From positions 868,001-932,000 of the forward strand of contig NZ_JAGTWY010000001.1 in assembly GCF_023657445.1 (NCBI RefSeq): a stretch of 64,000 nucleotides of DNA, in the 5' to 3' direction. Origin of the DNA: Marinobacter sediminum (GTDB lineage: Bacteria > Pseudomonadota > Gammaproteobacteria > Pseudomonadales > Oleiphilaceae). Numbering within the stretch: the first letter of the stretch is position 1; each line of letters starts with the position of its first letter. The notes under the pieces are model-generated. The model was not told the DNA's origin and searched no databases. It saw only the letters and a list, made by a program, of their open reading frames with translations. Positions 44,835 through 54,646 of the stretch are shown piece after piece. A program made the position numbers and the translations under genes.

Positions 44835-46676
44835 TCAGTCCGCAGGTATGGTTTCCGACACGATCACCCGGTTACGCCCTCCGGCCTTAGCCTGATAAAG
44901 CGCCTCATCCGCCCTTGCAAATAAGTCGCTCTGCCCCTCGCCGTAGTTGAGCGCCGCAACACCCGCGCTCAGAGTAATGCTGGCGTCGGCCCCGTCGGGG
45001 GCGGTTAACGAGGTGGTCGCTGCCTCGTGAAGAATCTCCTGGCAAACCTTGAGGGCGCCTTCGACATCTGTACCTGGCAGGAGCAAGGCGAATTCTTCTC
45101 CACCAAACCGGATGGCAATATCCCGCGGGCGCTTTACATGCCCGGTCAGGATTTCCGCAATAAGCTGAAGGCAGGTATCGCCGAAGCTGTGGCCCCAGGT
45201 GTCGTTAACGACCTTGAAGTGGTCTGCATCAATCAGTGCCAGCGTAAACGGCTGGCCTGTTCGACGAGATTCGGCGCAGAGTTCAGGCAGAATGTTGTCC
45301 ATGTGCCTGCGATTATGGAGTCCGGTCAAGGCGTCATTGAGGCTGAGAGTGGCTAATTGCCGGTTGGCCTGTTCAAGTTCTCTCATCGTATTCCTCAGCT
45401 GGGCCGTACGCTCGTGGACCTTGAACTCCAGATCTGTCCGGGCGTTGTGCTCAACGGCCAGCAACTTCTCGTTCAACAGGCGCCAACGTTGAACCATGGC
45501 ATAGTTCAGCAGTATTACCTGCCCGCCAACCGCGACCTGCATAAGGGATTCCCGGGCGAGAAAATCTGCCAGGTATCCGAAGGCAGCCAGCGCATAGACA
45601 AGTCCGCCTATCAACATGATCAGCCACGCAAGCACATACCACATGGCCGGCTGGTAGCCCTGGCGCCAGCGCACTATTGCGATGAAAAACAGGCTGGAAA
45701 TGACAGTCAGGGCCAATACTGTATTGAGCAGGATGGTTTTGTTGTATGGAAGAATCACGGTAAATATCAGGAATCCAACGCAGAGCCAGGCCAGCGCCTT
45801 GAGCACGTTTTCGGCAACTGTTTGTTTCTCCACTTCCAGGAATGAGCGGCCGAACAGAGTCATGGAGAGGGCGCACAAAGCGAGGGCCAGCGGGATAGAT
45901 GTGTTGGCAAAACCGGCACTGTCTGGCCAGAAGTACTGGTTGGCAAAACCCCCCATTGAGAACATGAACAGCCCCATGGCTGCCATATAAAACGCATTGT
46001 AGAAGTATGGGACTGTGCCCGAGCTGAAGAACAGCAGGATATTGAAAACCGCAAATACGAGCAGGGCTCCGTAAAACAGACCGTGGGTGAGAGTCAGGTG
46101 ATTGCTCTGGGCAATCACCTGTTCCGGGGTTTCGAAGCTCAGTGGCACGTTGAGGGCCCCGCTGCTTCTGATTCGCAGGGTTATCGCGCGGGATTCGCCC
46201 GGGGCGAGCGTGACGGGGAGGAGGAAATAGCGGTAGTCTATGCCCCTTGATTTGAAAGGGTACTGGTCGCCGGTTTTGAGGCGATCATACTGGCCGTTGC
46301 CGGATTGCCAGAACGAGACTTCGTCAAGCAGAGGATAATTGAGTTTCAGGTACCAGAGATCCTGGGCCGGTCCCGAGTTTTTTACGTTCAGATGTACCCA
46401 GTACACCGAGTTGGTGTGACTGAACACCAGATCGTGACCCATGGCGGGAGTCCAGGCCAGGCCGTCTGGCAATTCATCCGGCCTTACTGCGTCGTGGGCG
46501 GGATCACCGGGCCCCGCACTGTAAAAGCAGATGTAGTGCATAAGCGATTGTCTGGCTTGGCTATCTGTCGCTTCCAGAACCGGGCATTTCATGTCGGATG
46601 GCGGAGAATCCGGCAGAGCGGTGGCCGGCATCAGGTACAGGATCATGATGGCAAACAGGCGCATACTCAGCGACAT
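44835..46676 (-). CDS. Diguanylate cyclase with 7TM-DISM sensor
   Basis: Makes cyclic di-GMP, which favours surface attachment. The 613-residue protein has a signal peptide, a periplasmic 7TMR-DISMED2 domain (about residues 30-175), seven transmembrane helices (about 185-400), a short coiled coil (FKVHERTAQLRNTMRELEQA) and a GGDEF domain. The active site reads GGEEF, and the inhibitory site RPRD lies five residues before it, so the enzyme should be active and feedback-regulated. The DISM domain may sense carbohydrate or another small ligand. No phosphodiesterase is nearby. Confidence 0.93.
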   Translation of the reverse strand: MSLSMRLFAIMILYLMPATALPDSPPSDMKCPVLEATDSQARQSLMHYICFYSAGPGDPAHDAVRPDELPDGLAWTPAMGHDLVFSHTNSVYWVHLNVKNSGPAQDLWYLKLNYPLLDEVSFWQSGNGQYDRLKTGDQYPFKSRGIDYRYFLLPVTLAPGESRAITLRIRSSGALNVPLSFETPEQVIAQSNHLTLTHGLFYGALLVFAVFNILLFFSSGTVPYFYNAFYMAAMGLFMFSMGGFANQYFWPDSAGFANTSIPLALALCALSMTLFGRSFLEVEKQTVAENVLKALAWLCVGFLIFTVILPYNKTILLNTVLALTVISSLFFIAIVRWRQGYQPAMWYVLAWLIMLIGGLVYALAAFGYLADFLARESLMQVAVGGQVILLNYAMVQRWRLLNEKLLAVEHNARTDLEFKVHERTAQLRNTMRELEQANRQLATLSLNDALTGLHNRRHMDNILPELCAESRRTGQPFTLALIDADHFKVVNDTWGHSFGDTCLQLIAEILTGHVKRPRDIAIRFGGEEFALLLPGTDVEGALKVCQEILHEAATTSLTAPDGADASITLSAGVAALNYGEGQSDLFARADEALYQAKAGGRNRVIVSETIPAD

Positions 46677-46791
46677 ACAGGCGTTCCCACAGACAACAGG
46701 TCAGGGAGTGTAGCTAAACCACACAAACTCCTCTGTTAAACAGTTTCAAATTTACAGGGTTGCCTTTGCTTCCCCCGATTACAGGTTTTGC

Positions 46792-47868
46792 ATGGAACAG
46801 ATTCTTGCGTTTTGCCGTCCAGGCTTTGAGGCCGAGGCTGGTCGTGAGCTTACCGACAAAGGCGCCGAATGCGGCGTTTTTGGATATTTCGAGCCGGAAA
46901 AGGGGCAGGGGTTCGTACGGTTTTCCCTGGCTGGGCCCGAAACGGCAGAAACGATGCTGGCTCGGGTAGACCTTGAAGACCTGGTCTTTGTCCGGGACTG
47001 GTTTGTTGTGCTTGGACAGTTTCCTCTGCCTGAGCAGGACCGGGTGGGGGCCGTGATTGCCGGTCTTGGTGATCTGAACCGGGGTTATCCGGGGTGCGCC
47101 CGACTGGAAATCAGATTGCCGGAGAATAATGGCGATCGTGATCTGGGAAACTTTGCCCGTAAGTGGATGTCGCCTTTGTCTCGCGGGTTGAGAGGGGCTG
47201 GTTTGCTGAAGGCTGACCAGAATGCGCCGGCGCCTGCAAGGCTTGAGATCCTGTTGCCGGATTTTCAGCAGGCAGTTATAGGCTTCAGTGTTGAAGGCAA
47301 CCGGGCGCGTTATGTCGGCGGTATTCCCAGGTTGCGTCTGCCTGCTTCCGCCCCCAGTCGATCGGCGCTAAAACTGGAAGAAGCCTGGAAGGTTTTTCTG
47401 CCACCGGAGCAGGAACTGGATTATCTGGGCGGCGGCAAAAAGGCGGCCGACCTGGGGGCCGCCCCCGGCGGCTGGACATGGCAGCTGGTGCGTCAGGGCA
47501 TGTTTGTTACAGCGGTGGATAACGGGCCGATGGATGCGGAACTGATGGCGTCTGGACAGGTGGATCATGTGGAGGCGGATGGATACAGCTGGCGCCCGAA
47601 ACGCGGGATCGACTGGATGGTGTGCGATATAGTCGATCAGCCACGAAAAACCGCAAATCTTGCGGTGGACTGGGTTGGCGGCGGCTACGCCCGGTTCGCG
47701 GTGTTTAACCTGAAGCTACCGATGAAGAAACGTTACGATGAGTGGCTGATCTGCCGCGATATCATCGTTAAGGGTCTGGCAGAGGCTGGCATTGGGTACA
47801 GGCTCAAGGCGCGCCATCTCTACCATGACCGGGAGGAGATCACCTGCTTCATCGAACGAACGGGTTAG
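46792..47868 (+). CDS. rlmM: 23S rRNA 2'-O-ribose C2498 methyltransferase
   Basis: Methylates the ribose of C2498 in 23S rRNA with S-adenosylmethionine. The 358-residue protein resembles E. coli RlmM (YgdE): a THUMP-like N-terminal half, then a Rossmann methyltransferase with the SAM loop AADLGAAPGGWTWQL, Asp in WMVCDIVDQP and the catalytic Lys in FNLKLPMKKRYDEW. It ends with a four-base convergent overlap with the next gene. Start ATG 46792 fits the family N-terminus (MEQILAFCRPGFE). Confidence 0.94.
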   Translation: MEQILAFCRPGFEAEAGRELTDKGAECGVFGYFEPEKGQGFVRFSLAGPETAETMLARVDLEDLVFVRDWFVVLGQFPLPEQDRVGAVIAGLGDLNRGYPGCARLEIRLPENNGDRDLGNFARKWMSPLSRGLRGAGLLKADQNAPAPARLEILLPDFQQAVIGFSVEGNRARYVGGIPRLRLPASAPSRSALKLEEAWKVFLPPEQELDYLGGGKKAADLGAAPGGWTWQLVRQGMFVTAVDNGPMDAELMASGQVDHVEADGYSWRPKRGIDWMVCDIVDQPRKTANLAVDWVGGGYARFAVFNLKLPMKKRYDEWLICRDIIVKGLAEAGIGYRLKARHLYHDREEITCFIERTG

Positions 47869-48155
47869 ACCGCACTGTGTTCCAGAACAGTGATTATTTC
47901 GTTGCGGTCCATCATGGGAACAAGCTCTAACATGAGTTCGCGGCGCTGTTGTGAATGGTACCACCGGTCCCAGTCAACTTCCGATCGCCAGTTGGCCAGG
48001 GTTATTCTGTGGTTGGGATCATGGCTATCGGACAGTGTTTCGCCTGAAATAAACCCGGGCGCGCTGACAGCCTGTTGCAGCACCTTGCGGGCGCGCTCCT
48101 CATAGGCATCTTCCAGGGTTTCCGCGATATGACGTTCAATGAGAACCCGGATCAT
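47865..48155 (-). CDS. Antibiotic biosynthesis monooxygenase (ABM) domain protein
   Basis: A 96-residue ferredoxin-like alpha/beta protein of the ABM/YgiN type: MIRVLIERHI, VSAPGFISGETLSD, ITLANWRSEVDWDRWYHS. Such proteins act as small oxygenases, heme-degrading enzymes or have unknown roles; the sequence does not settle which. It stands alone, diverging from tusA and overlapping the end of rlmM by four bases. Confidence 0.8.
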   Translation of the reverse strand: MIRVLIERHIAETLEDAYEERARKVLQQAVSAPGFISGETLSDSHDPNHRITLANWRSEVDWDRWYHSQQRRELMLELVPMMDRNEIITVLEHSAV

Positions 48156-48241
48156 GACTCACCTCCATTCGTTTTAACTGGTGTAAACAATAATTTAGCA
48201 CGTATTCCTGAAAAATCAGGTTAGTGGAAAGGAGAAGTGTT

Positions 48242-48487
48242 TTGACGGCTGAAAAATACGACGCGGAGCTGGATGCCCGCGGGCTATTTTGCCCGGAGCC
48301 CGTGATGATGTTGCACAATCGCATCAATGACGTTGATCCCGGGGGCACCTTGAGGGTTATTGCGACGGATCCCTCAACAACCAGGGATATACCAAGGTTT
48401 TGCCAGTTTCTGGGGCATGAACTGATCAGTGAGCAGGAGCAGGGTGGAGAGTTTGTTTTCATGATCCGCCGAGGCGGGGGGGCGTAA
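48242..48487 (+). CDS. tusA: Sulfur-carrier protein TusA
   Basis: Carries persulfide sulfur from IscS toward tRNA thiolation and molybdenum-cofactor synthesis. The 81-residue protein has the active Cys17 in [14 protein letters not shown] and [19 protein letters not shown], closely matching E. coli TusA. The start is probably TTG at 48242, seven bases after AAGGAG at 48229-48234, because this gives the family-like N-terminus MTAEKYD. Partner genes tusBCDE are not here. Confidence 0.93.
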   Translation: MTAEKYDAELDARGLFCPEPVMMLHNRINDVDPGGTLRVIATDPSTTRDIPRFCQFLGHELISEQEQGGEFVFMIRRGGGA

Positions 48488-48493
48488 TCGTCT

Positions 48494-50413
48494 TCATGCG
48501 TCAATACCCAGCTCTGTGAGGTGGTTTAGAAACTCGTCCCGGTCCATCTCACCGAGAACCCGCTGGCCGGCCAGCTCCTGACCATCCCTTCGGTAGAACA
48601 GAATGGCTGGCGGGCCAAAAAGTCCCAGTTCGTTCAGAAGAGCCTGCTGGGCGGCGGTGTTTTCCGTCAGGTCAATCTGCAGGAGTTTATAGGGTGCCAG
48701 CGCCTGAATAACCTGGGGATCACTGAAAACGTTCCGCTCCATAACTTTGCACGAGATGCACCAATCCGCGTAGAAATCGAGGACGACCGGACGGTTTTCA
48801 TTGCTGGCTTTCGCCAGCATTGCACGTATTCTCTCCGGAGCTTCCATTCGATCGAAGCTGGCCTGCCCGGCGGTCACTCCAGGGCCTGAAGTGACCGGTG
48901 CCGCTGTGAATGGTGCCAGAGGTTTTAATGGATCACTGGCACCACCAACGGCGCCGGCAAGCAGGGCCAGGCCGTAGGCGAATAAAACCAGGCCAAGTCC
49001 CTTACGGGTTCGCTCCCAGCCGGCCTTTGCTGCATCAAAGGCCCCAAGCTGGACCCCGGTAATGGCAATAAGAATTCCCCAAAGCATCAGCGCCAGCCAG
49101 GCAGGGACCAGCCGTTCGATCAGCCAGATAGCGACGGCCAGAAGCATGACACCATAGAAATGCTTGACTGTGGTCATCCAGTGACCGGAGCTTGGCAGCA
49201 GTTTTCGGCCGCCGACAGCAACCAGGATCAGGGGAACCCCCATGCCAAGACCCATGGCAAACAGCGCAACGCCACCTATGAATGCATCCTGTGTGGTGGA
49301 AATATACAGCAGGCTTCCTGCTAACGGTGCTGATACGCATGGGGAAACAATCAGGGCCGACAGTGCACCAATCCCGAAAATACTGACGACGCGGGTGCCA
49401 GTCAGGCGGTGGCTGGCCTCGTTCAGTGGTTCGCGGATAAATCGGGGCAGCTGAATTTCAAACAGGTCGAACATGGATAACGCGAAGGCGACGAACAGTG
49501 CCGCGAAAACACCAAGCACCAGAGGCGACTGAAGCTGTGCCTGAAGATTAAAGCTTGCACCCAGCAAACCCGTAACGACGCCGGCCGCAGCGTAAGTAAG
49601 GGCCATTCCCAGTACGTAACTTCCAGAAAGCATGAGGGCGTGAGCGGTTGTGCGGGTGTTGTGCCCGGAGACCAGTGTCGAGATGATTGGTACCATCGGC
49701 AGGACGCAGGGTGTGAAGGTCAGCCCCAGCCCCAAAAGGAAAAACACGCCAGCGATCACCGCGGTGGACTGGCGGGAAAGAAACCCGGCGAGACCCGTCG
49801 CTGAAGAGGTATCGACCACATCCCTGGGGCCGGTGCTGTTATCACTGCTCTGGACGCGGTTGACCGCGGAATCATTCGAAGAGACGTTTGAGGCGGTGCC
49901 GGAAGAGCTCCCGGGGTAATACAGTACATCCCGGGTTTGGGGCGGGTAGCATAGCCCCGCTTTGGCACAGCCCTGGTAGGTAACCTGCAGCTGAGCTTCG
50001 CTGACGCCCTCCGGCAGGGTTATCGGGACCCGGGCCTCCACCGGATCATAAAAGACGGACACTTTTCCGAAGTATTCGTCCTGAATAGTCTCGCCTTTGA
50101 GCGAGAACTGTGGCTTTCCAGTTTCGACGCCTTCCGTGACAGGGGTAATGCGCACGCGGCCCTGATAGAGGTAGTGACCCGGCGTAATGTTCCAGGAAAG
50201 AATGACGGCGCCGTTATCTGTGCTGTAACTGAAAGGCAGCGCTTCATCGACAGGCAGAAAGCCATTATCGGTACCACCGAACAAAGAACTGCTGCTGTTC
50301 CCGAGAGCCATCACGCTGCCAGTGGACAGTAACAGCGTCAAAAAGGCTAGAATTGGAGTCAATAGCCGTGTTTTCTGTTGGCAGTCGTCGAGTACCGCAG
50401 CGAAGGCTGTCAT
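48494..50413 (-). CDS. dsbD: Thiol:disulfide interchange protein DsbD
   Basis: Transfers electrons from cytoplasmic thioredoxin to periplasmic DsbC, DsbG and CcmG. The protein (639 residues from this start) has a signal sequence, an N-terminal immunoglobulin-like domain with two cysteines (GCAKAGLCYPP), eight transmembrane helices with FTPCVLPMVP and VSPCVSAPL, and a C-terminal thioredoxin domain with DFYADWCISCKVM. The start is uncertain: ATG 50440 adds nine residues, and neither has a strong ribosome site. It may aid the cytochrome c and copper-protein maturation implied by the cco genes. Confidence 0.93.
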   Translation of the reverse strand: MTAFAAVLDDCQQKTRLLTPILAFLTLLLSTGSVMALGNSSSSLFGGTDNGFLPVDEALPFSYSTDNGAVILSWNITPGHYLYQGRVRITPVTEGVETGKPQFSLKGETIQDEYFGKVSVFYDPVEARVPITLPEGVSEAQLQVTYQGCAKAGLCYPPQTRDVLYYPGSSSGTASNVSSNDSAVNRVQSSDNSTGPRDVVDTSSATGLAGFLSRQSTAVIAGVFFLLGLGLTFTPCVLPMVPIISTLVSGHNTRTTAHALMLSGSYVLGMALTYAAAGVVTGLLGASFNLQAQLQSPLVLGVFAALFVAFALSMFDLFEIQLPRFIREPLNEASHRLTGTRVVSIFGIGALSALIVSPCVSAPLAGSLLYISTTQDAFIGGVALFAMGLGMGVPLILVAVGGRKLLPSSGHWMTTVKHFYGVMLLAVAIWLIERLVPAWLALMLWGILIAITGVQLGAFDAAKAGWERTRKGLGLVLFAYGLALLAGAVGGASDPLKPLAPFTAAPVTSGPGVTAGQASFDRMEAPERIRAMLAKASNENRPVVLDFYADWCISCKVMERNVFSDPQVIQALAPYKLLQIDLTENTAAQQALLNELGLFGPPAILFYRRDGQELAGQRVLGEMDRDEFLNHLTELGIDA

Positions 50414-50573
50414 AGGTTTTTCTGATTCCTGTCTGGTCATCGTTTCGAGGCGAAGTGTCCGTGACGGGTTACTTGTCACGCTGACCGTGTTGGTTTCAGC
50501 GTCAATGGACAAGGGTGGAGGACCAAAGTTCCCTCTGGTATTGAACGCAGTAAAGTCGCACAATAGCCACCCA

Positions 50574-51164
50574 ATGAATCACAGTCCAAATGATCTTATC
50601 ATGCTGTTTAATGACCTGTTCCGGGAAACTTACCGGACGATTCTGGTCAGAGGCAACGATGAACCTGAGTACTTGCCTGCGAGCGGGCCCAATGGCCTTG
50701 CCCAGGTCATTTTTGCACACGGCTATTATGCCAGTGCTCTGCACGAAGTCAGCCACTGGTGTATCGCTGGTGAGCACCGGCGCACACTTCATGACTATGG
50801 GTACTGGTACTGTCCGGACGGTCGTACGCCTGAACAGCAGCGCGCGTTTGAACAGGTGGAAGTCAGGCCGCAGGCGCTGGAGTGGCTTTTTTCAGTGGCA
50901 GCGGGCTCCCGATTCCACATTAGCGTGGATAACCTTTCCGGAGACGGAGCTGCGGACGACATGAGCTTCAGGCACAAGGTGGTGGAGCAGGCCGGGTTGT
51001 ACCTGGTGGACGAGCTCCCAGGCCGGGCCTTAGACTTTTTGGACACTCTGAAATATTTTTATGGAACCGGAGATAACTTTGTCGAGGCCTGGCAGCAGGA
51101 TATCCGACGAATCGCTCCGTCGTATTCCGAACTGGATAATCTGAGGAAAACTGAGACTGTATGA
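50574..51164 (+). CDS. epmC: Elongation factor P hydroxylase
   Basis: Hydroxylates the beta-lysyl-lysine of elongation factor P (YfcM family). The 196-residue protein has the HExxH-type metal motif in ALHEVSHWCIAGEHRR followed by DYGYWYCPDGR, the family's hallmark. EpmA, EpmB and efp are not in the window. The stop overlaps the helicase start (ATGA), so the two genes are coupled. In-frame codons upstream of 50574 are opposite dsbD and lack a start site. Confidence 0.92.
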   Translation: MNHSPNDLIMLFNDLFRETYRTILVRGNDEPEYLPASGPNGLAQVIFAHGYYASALHEVSHWCIAGEHRRTLHDYGYWYCPDGRTPEQQRAFEQVEVRPQALEWLFSVAAGSRFHISVDNLSGDGAADDMSFRHKVVEQAGLYLVDELPGRALDFLDTLKYFYGTGDNFVEAWQQDIRRIAPSYSELDNLRKTETV

Positions 51165-52441
51165 CATCTGACCCAAAGCACACTGGCGACCTTCGGTTCC
51201 ATGATCTGAATCTGGACAAGCGTTTGCTGGATGCCATTACGGCGATTGGATTCGAATACTGCACGCCCATTCAGGCTGAAACTCTCCCGTGGACTCTGGC
51301 ATGTGAAGACCTCATCGGTCAGGCTCAGACTGGCACCGGGAAAACAGCGGCATTCCTGATTACCGCTATTCAGACTTTGCTGGAAACACCGATTCCTGAA
51401 AAGGAGAGGTTTGCTTCTGAACCACGGGTTCTGGCTTTGGCGCCAACCCGCGAGCTGGCGATGCAGATTGCCAAGGATGCGGAGCAGCTTTGCCAATATA
51501 CCGGTCACAATGTTGTAACTGTTGTTGGTGGGATGAATTACGACAAGCAGCGGGATCAGTTGCAGAACGGAATTGTCGATATTCTGGTAGCCACTCCCGG
51601 ACGCCTGATTGATTTTCTAGGATCCCAGGACGTTTTCCTTGACCAGCTTGATATCCTGATCCTCGATGAGGCGGACCGGATGCTGGACATGGGCTTTATT
51701 CCCGATGTTAAGCGGATCATCCGCAAGTGCACCGCGAAGGACGATCGTCAGACACTGCTGTTTAGTGCCACGTTTAATCAGGATGTTCTCAACCTGGCTT
51801 CCATGTGGACCAAAAATGCCGAGTTTGTGGAAATCGAACCCGAGCAAAAGACGGCAGAACGGGTCGAACAGACGGTATATCTTGTTGGTGACGACGAGAA
51901 ACTGCCTGTTTTGGTGAATTACCTCAAGCGCCCGGAAGTGGAGAAGGCCCTTGTCTTTGCCAATCGTCGGGACCAGTGTCGTGACCTGGAAGAGGATCTG
52001 CGCAACCAGGGAGTCAAGGTGTCCCTGATGTCGGGCGAAATAGCCCAGAATAAACGCCTTAAAACTCTGGATCAGTTCAAGAAAGGCAGCATTCAGGTCC
52101 TGGTGGCTACGGATGTGGCCGGTCGTGGTATTCACGTTAATGGTGTGACTCACGTGTTTAACTACAATCTTCCCGACAATGCGGAGGATTATGTACATCG
52201 TATTGGTCGCACCGGCCGTGCGGGCAAGCATGGGGTTTCCATCAGTTTTGCGGGTGAAGATGATTCGTTTGCGCTGCCGGCGATTGAGAGCTACATCAGC
52301 CAGAAACTGAAGACGGCGGTTCCCGATGAGGCACTCATGGCAACGATGGAGAACCCGCCCATTACCCGTAAACGCGGTGGTCGTCGCCCTCAGGGTGGAC
52401 GTGGTCCGGGTAGTCGCAATCAGCGACCGCGCAGGAACTGA
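51161..52441 (+). CDS. rhlB: DEAD-box RNA helicase, RhlB-like
   Basis: ATP-dependent RNA helicase. The 426-residue protein shows the Q motif GFEYCTPIQAE, motif I AQTGTGKT, Ia PTRELAMQI, II LDEADRML, III SATF, V VATDVAGRGIH and VI HRIGRTGRAG, then a basic Arg/Gly-rich tail (RGGRRPQGGRGPGSRNQRPR). The tail, EPEQKT segment and overall similarity fit RhlB, the helicase of the RNA degradosome, but RhlE-type paralogues are similar. Coupled to epmC by a four-base overlap; pdxB follows after 11 bases. Confidence 0.88.
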   Translation: MTSDPKHTGDLRFHDLNLDKRLLDAITAIGFEYCTPIQAETLPWTLACEDLIGQAQTGTGKTAAFLITAIQTLLETPIPEKERFASEPRVLALAPTRELAMQIAKDAEQLCQYTGHNVVTVVGGMNYDKQRDQLQNGIVDILVATPGRLIDFLGSQDVFLDQLDILILDEADRMLDMGFIPDVKRIIRKCTAKDDRQTLLFSATFNQDVLNLASMWTKNAEFVEIEPEQKTAERVEQTVYLVGDDEKLPVLVNYLKRPEVEKALVFANRRDQCRDLEEDLRNQGVKVSLMSGEIAQNKRLKTLDQFKKGSIQVLVATDVAGRGIHVNGVTHVFNYNLPDNAEDYVHRIGRTGRAGKHGVSISFAGEDDSFALPAIESYISQKLKTAVPDEALMATMENPPITRKRGGRRPQGGRGPGSRNQRPRRN

Positions 52442-52452
52442 TAGAGCCGGAA

Positions 52453-53613
52453 ATGACAATGTTGATCGTAGCAGACGAGAATATTCCGTTACTTGACTCT
52501 TTTTTTGGAGATATCGGCGAGATACGTCGTGTGTCTGGACGGACCATGAGTGCCGATGATGTCAGGGATGCAGATATCCTTCTGGTGCGCTCCGTAACCA
52601 GAGTAGGTCGTGAATTACTCGAAGGCAGCCGGGTTCGTTTTGTCGGTACGGCAACGATCGGGACCGACCACGTAGATCGGGAGTGGTTGGAGCGGAACGG
52701 TATCAGTTTTTCAGCGGCGCCCGGATGCAACGCCAATAGCGTCGCCGAGTATGTGCTGTCGATCCTTTCCCTTCACGCCGAACAGCGTGGCCTGGAAGAT
52801 TGGACCCGGATCAGCGTCGGTATTGTTGGTGTGGGCAATGTTGGCGGAGAAATCGCCCACAAACTGGATAGGCTTGGATTTGATATCCGGCTCTGTGACC
52901 CACCGAGGGCCGAGCGCGAAGAAGAAGGTGGTCCGCAGTTCGTGTCCCTTGCTGAGGCCCTTGAGTGCGATGTAGTGACTCTGCATACCCCGCTTACCAA
53001 AGAGCAGCCTTATTCCACATACCATATGGTCGGGGAGCGGGAGCTGGATGCGCTGACCTCGGACCAGCTGTTGATCAACGCAGGTCGTGGTGAGGTTGTC
53101 GATACAGTTGCACTGCAGGCCCGGCTGGAGCAGGGCGATGCACCTCTGGTGGCTCTGGATGTCTGGGAGCAGGAGCCTCGGATCAGTCCGGATCTCGTTG
53201 ATCAGCTCTGGCTTGCAACGCCACATGTTGCCGGGTATAGCCTTGAAGGTAAGGTTCAGGGTACGGAGATGATTTACCAGGCATTGAGCCGTTTCCTTGG
53301 TTTGCCAGTCCGTAAGAAAGCGGGGCAGTTTCTGCCAGAACCTGCGCTGAGCAAGGTGTCCTTCACCAGTGCTGCCGATGAGGATGATGCTGTCAGAATT
53401 GCTTTGCGAGTCTGTTACGATCCGCGTCGGGACGATACACGCCTGAGAGCCGCCATGGGAGGGTCGGCGGATGAGCGGGCCGCCGCCTTTGACCGCTTGC
53501 GGCGGGACTATCCAGTGCGAAGGGAATGTTCCAGTCTGAAAGTCCAGCTCAAAGGGACCAGTAAGTCCTTGCAGGACAGTTTCCGTGCGATTGGATTCAA
53601 GCTGAAGATCTGA
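52453..53613 (+). CDS. pdxB: Erythronate-4-phosphate dehydrogenase
   Basis: NAD-dependent step in pyridoxal phosphate synthesis. The 386-residue protein matches PdxB: ADENIPLLDSFFGD at the start, FVGTATIGTDHVD, AAPGCNANSVAEYV, the Rossmann motif VGIVGVGNVGGE, INAGRGEVVD and TPHVAGYSLEGKVQGTE, with a C-terminal PdxB dimerisation domain. Two ATGs (52453, 52459) are possible. It is last in the epmC-rhlB-pdxB group and is followed by a terminator. Confidence 0.95.
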   Translation: MTMLIVADENIPLLDSFFGDIGEIRRVSGRTMSADDVRDADILLVRSVTRVGRELLEGSRVRFVGTATIGTDHVDREWLERNGISFSAAPGCNANSVAEYVLSILSLHAEQRGLEDWTRISVGIVGVGNVGGEIAHKLDRLGFDIRLCDPPRAEREEEGGPQFVSLAEALECDVVTLHTPLTKEQPYSTYHMVGERELDALTSDQLLINAGRGEVVDTVALQARLEQGDAPLVALDVWEQEPRISPDLVDQLWLATPHVAGYSLEGKVQGTEMIYQALSRFLGLPVRKKAGQFLPEPALSKVSFTSAADEDDAVRIALRVCYDPRRDDTRLRAAMGGSADERAAAFDRLRRDYPVRRECSSLKVQLKGTSKSLQDSFRAIGFKLKI

Positions 53614-53637
53614 CTGATTTCTGGCACGAAGATGAAT

Positions 53638-53667
53638 AAAAAACCGGGGTCATTGCCCCGGTTTTTT
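53638..53667. terminator. Bidirectional terminator between pdxB and htpX
   Basis: AAAAAACCGGGG-TCATTG-CCCCGGTTTTTT: a six-base GC stem extended by A/T pairs, with a T run on each strand. It lies 25 bases after the pdxB stop and directly after the htpX stop on the other strand. Confidence 0.92.
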
Positions 53668-53669
53668 AT

Positions 53670-54551
53670 TTACAGGTTCGCCTGTTTTAAGGCCTTAATG
53701 CGGTCTTCCAAGGGCGGATGGGTCATGAACAGGGCACTCAAGCCTGCTCGCGCTCCCCGGTTAATACCAAAAGCCTGCAGAGTGTCCGGCATCTGATCCG
53801 GCACTTCGCTTTCCTCTTTCAGCCGCGCGAGAGCGCTGATCATGGCTGTCCGGCCCGCGAGCTGGGCACCTGCAATGTCTGCCCGGAACTCACGGCGACG
53901 GGAGAACCAGAAGACGATTGTGCTCGCCAGTATGCCCAGTACGATCTCGGCGACAATACTGACAACAAAAAAACCGATGCCATGGCCGCTTTCGTTTTTG
54001 AATACCACCCGGTCGACAAACGAGCCGATGACGCGGGACGCGAAGATCACAAAGGTGTTGACGACGCCCTGAATCAACGCAAGCGTGACCATGTCACCAT
54101 TGGCAACGTGGCCTATTTCATGGCCGAGCACGGCCCGAATTTCATTCTTGTCAAAGCGCTGCAGCAAACCCTCGCTGACGGCAACGAGGGCGTTATTCTT
54201 GTTCCACCCTGTGGCAAAGGCATTGGATTGGGATGCAGGGAAGATAGCAACCTCAGGCATTCCGATACCGGCATTGCTTGCCAGTTCAGCCACAGTATCT
54301 ACCAGCCAGCGCTCAGCCGGGCTACGCGGAGATTCAATGATCTTCGCACGGGTGCTCCATTTGGCCATGCGCTTGGAGATCAGTAGCGAAATAATTGAAC
54401 CCGCAAAGCCAAAGACCGCGGCGAATGCCAGTAGTGGCCCATATTGAATGCCATACTGAGACAGGTAGCTGTCCACGCCCAGCAGTCGCAGCGTGAAGCT
54501 GGCCACAAGAATGACGGCCAGGTTTGTTGCCAAAAACAACAGAATGCGCAT
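53670..54551 (-). CDS. htpX: Membrane zinc metalloprotease HtpX
   Basis: Degrades misfolded membrane proteins together with FtsH. The 293-residue protein has two N-terminal helices, the zinc motif [12 protein letters not shown] with [12 protein letters not shown] giving the third ligand, and two further helices. The ATG at 54551 follows AAGGA by six bases; extra in-frame codons upstream do not fit the family. Usually induced by envelope stress through CpxR or heat shock, though no such site was recognised here. Confidence 0.95.
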   Translation of the reverse strand: MRILLFLATNLAVILVASFTLRLLGVDSYLSQYGIQYGPLLAFAAVFGFAGSIISLLISKRMAKWSTRAKIIESPRSPAERWLVDTVAELASNAGIGMPEVAIFPASQSNAFATGWNKNNALVAVSEGLLQRFDKNEIRAVLGHEIGHVANGDMVTLALIQGVVNTFVIFASRVIGSFVDRVVFKNESGHGIGFFVVSIVAEIVLGILASTIVFWFSRRREFRADIAGAQLAGRTAMISALARLKEESEVPDQMPDTLQAFGINRGARAGLSALFMTHPPLEDRIKALKQANL

Positions 54552-54646
54552 GTGAATTCCTTGATCTGTTAATCGAACACCTGCAAGCCATGCATGGGAC
54601 CACAATATGTGGCCATGGTTCACACGTTCAATGGATTTACAGGAAT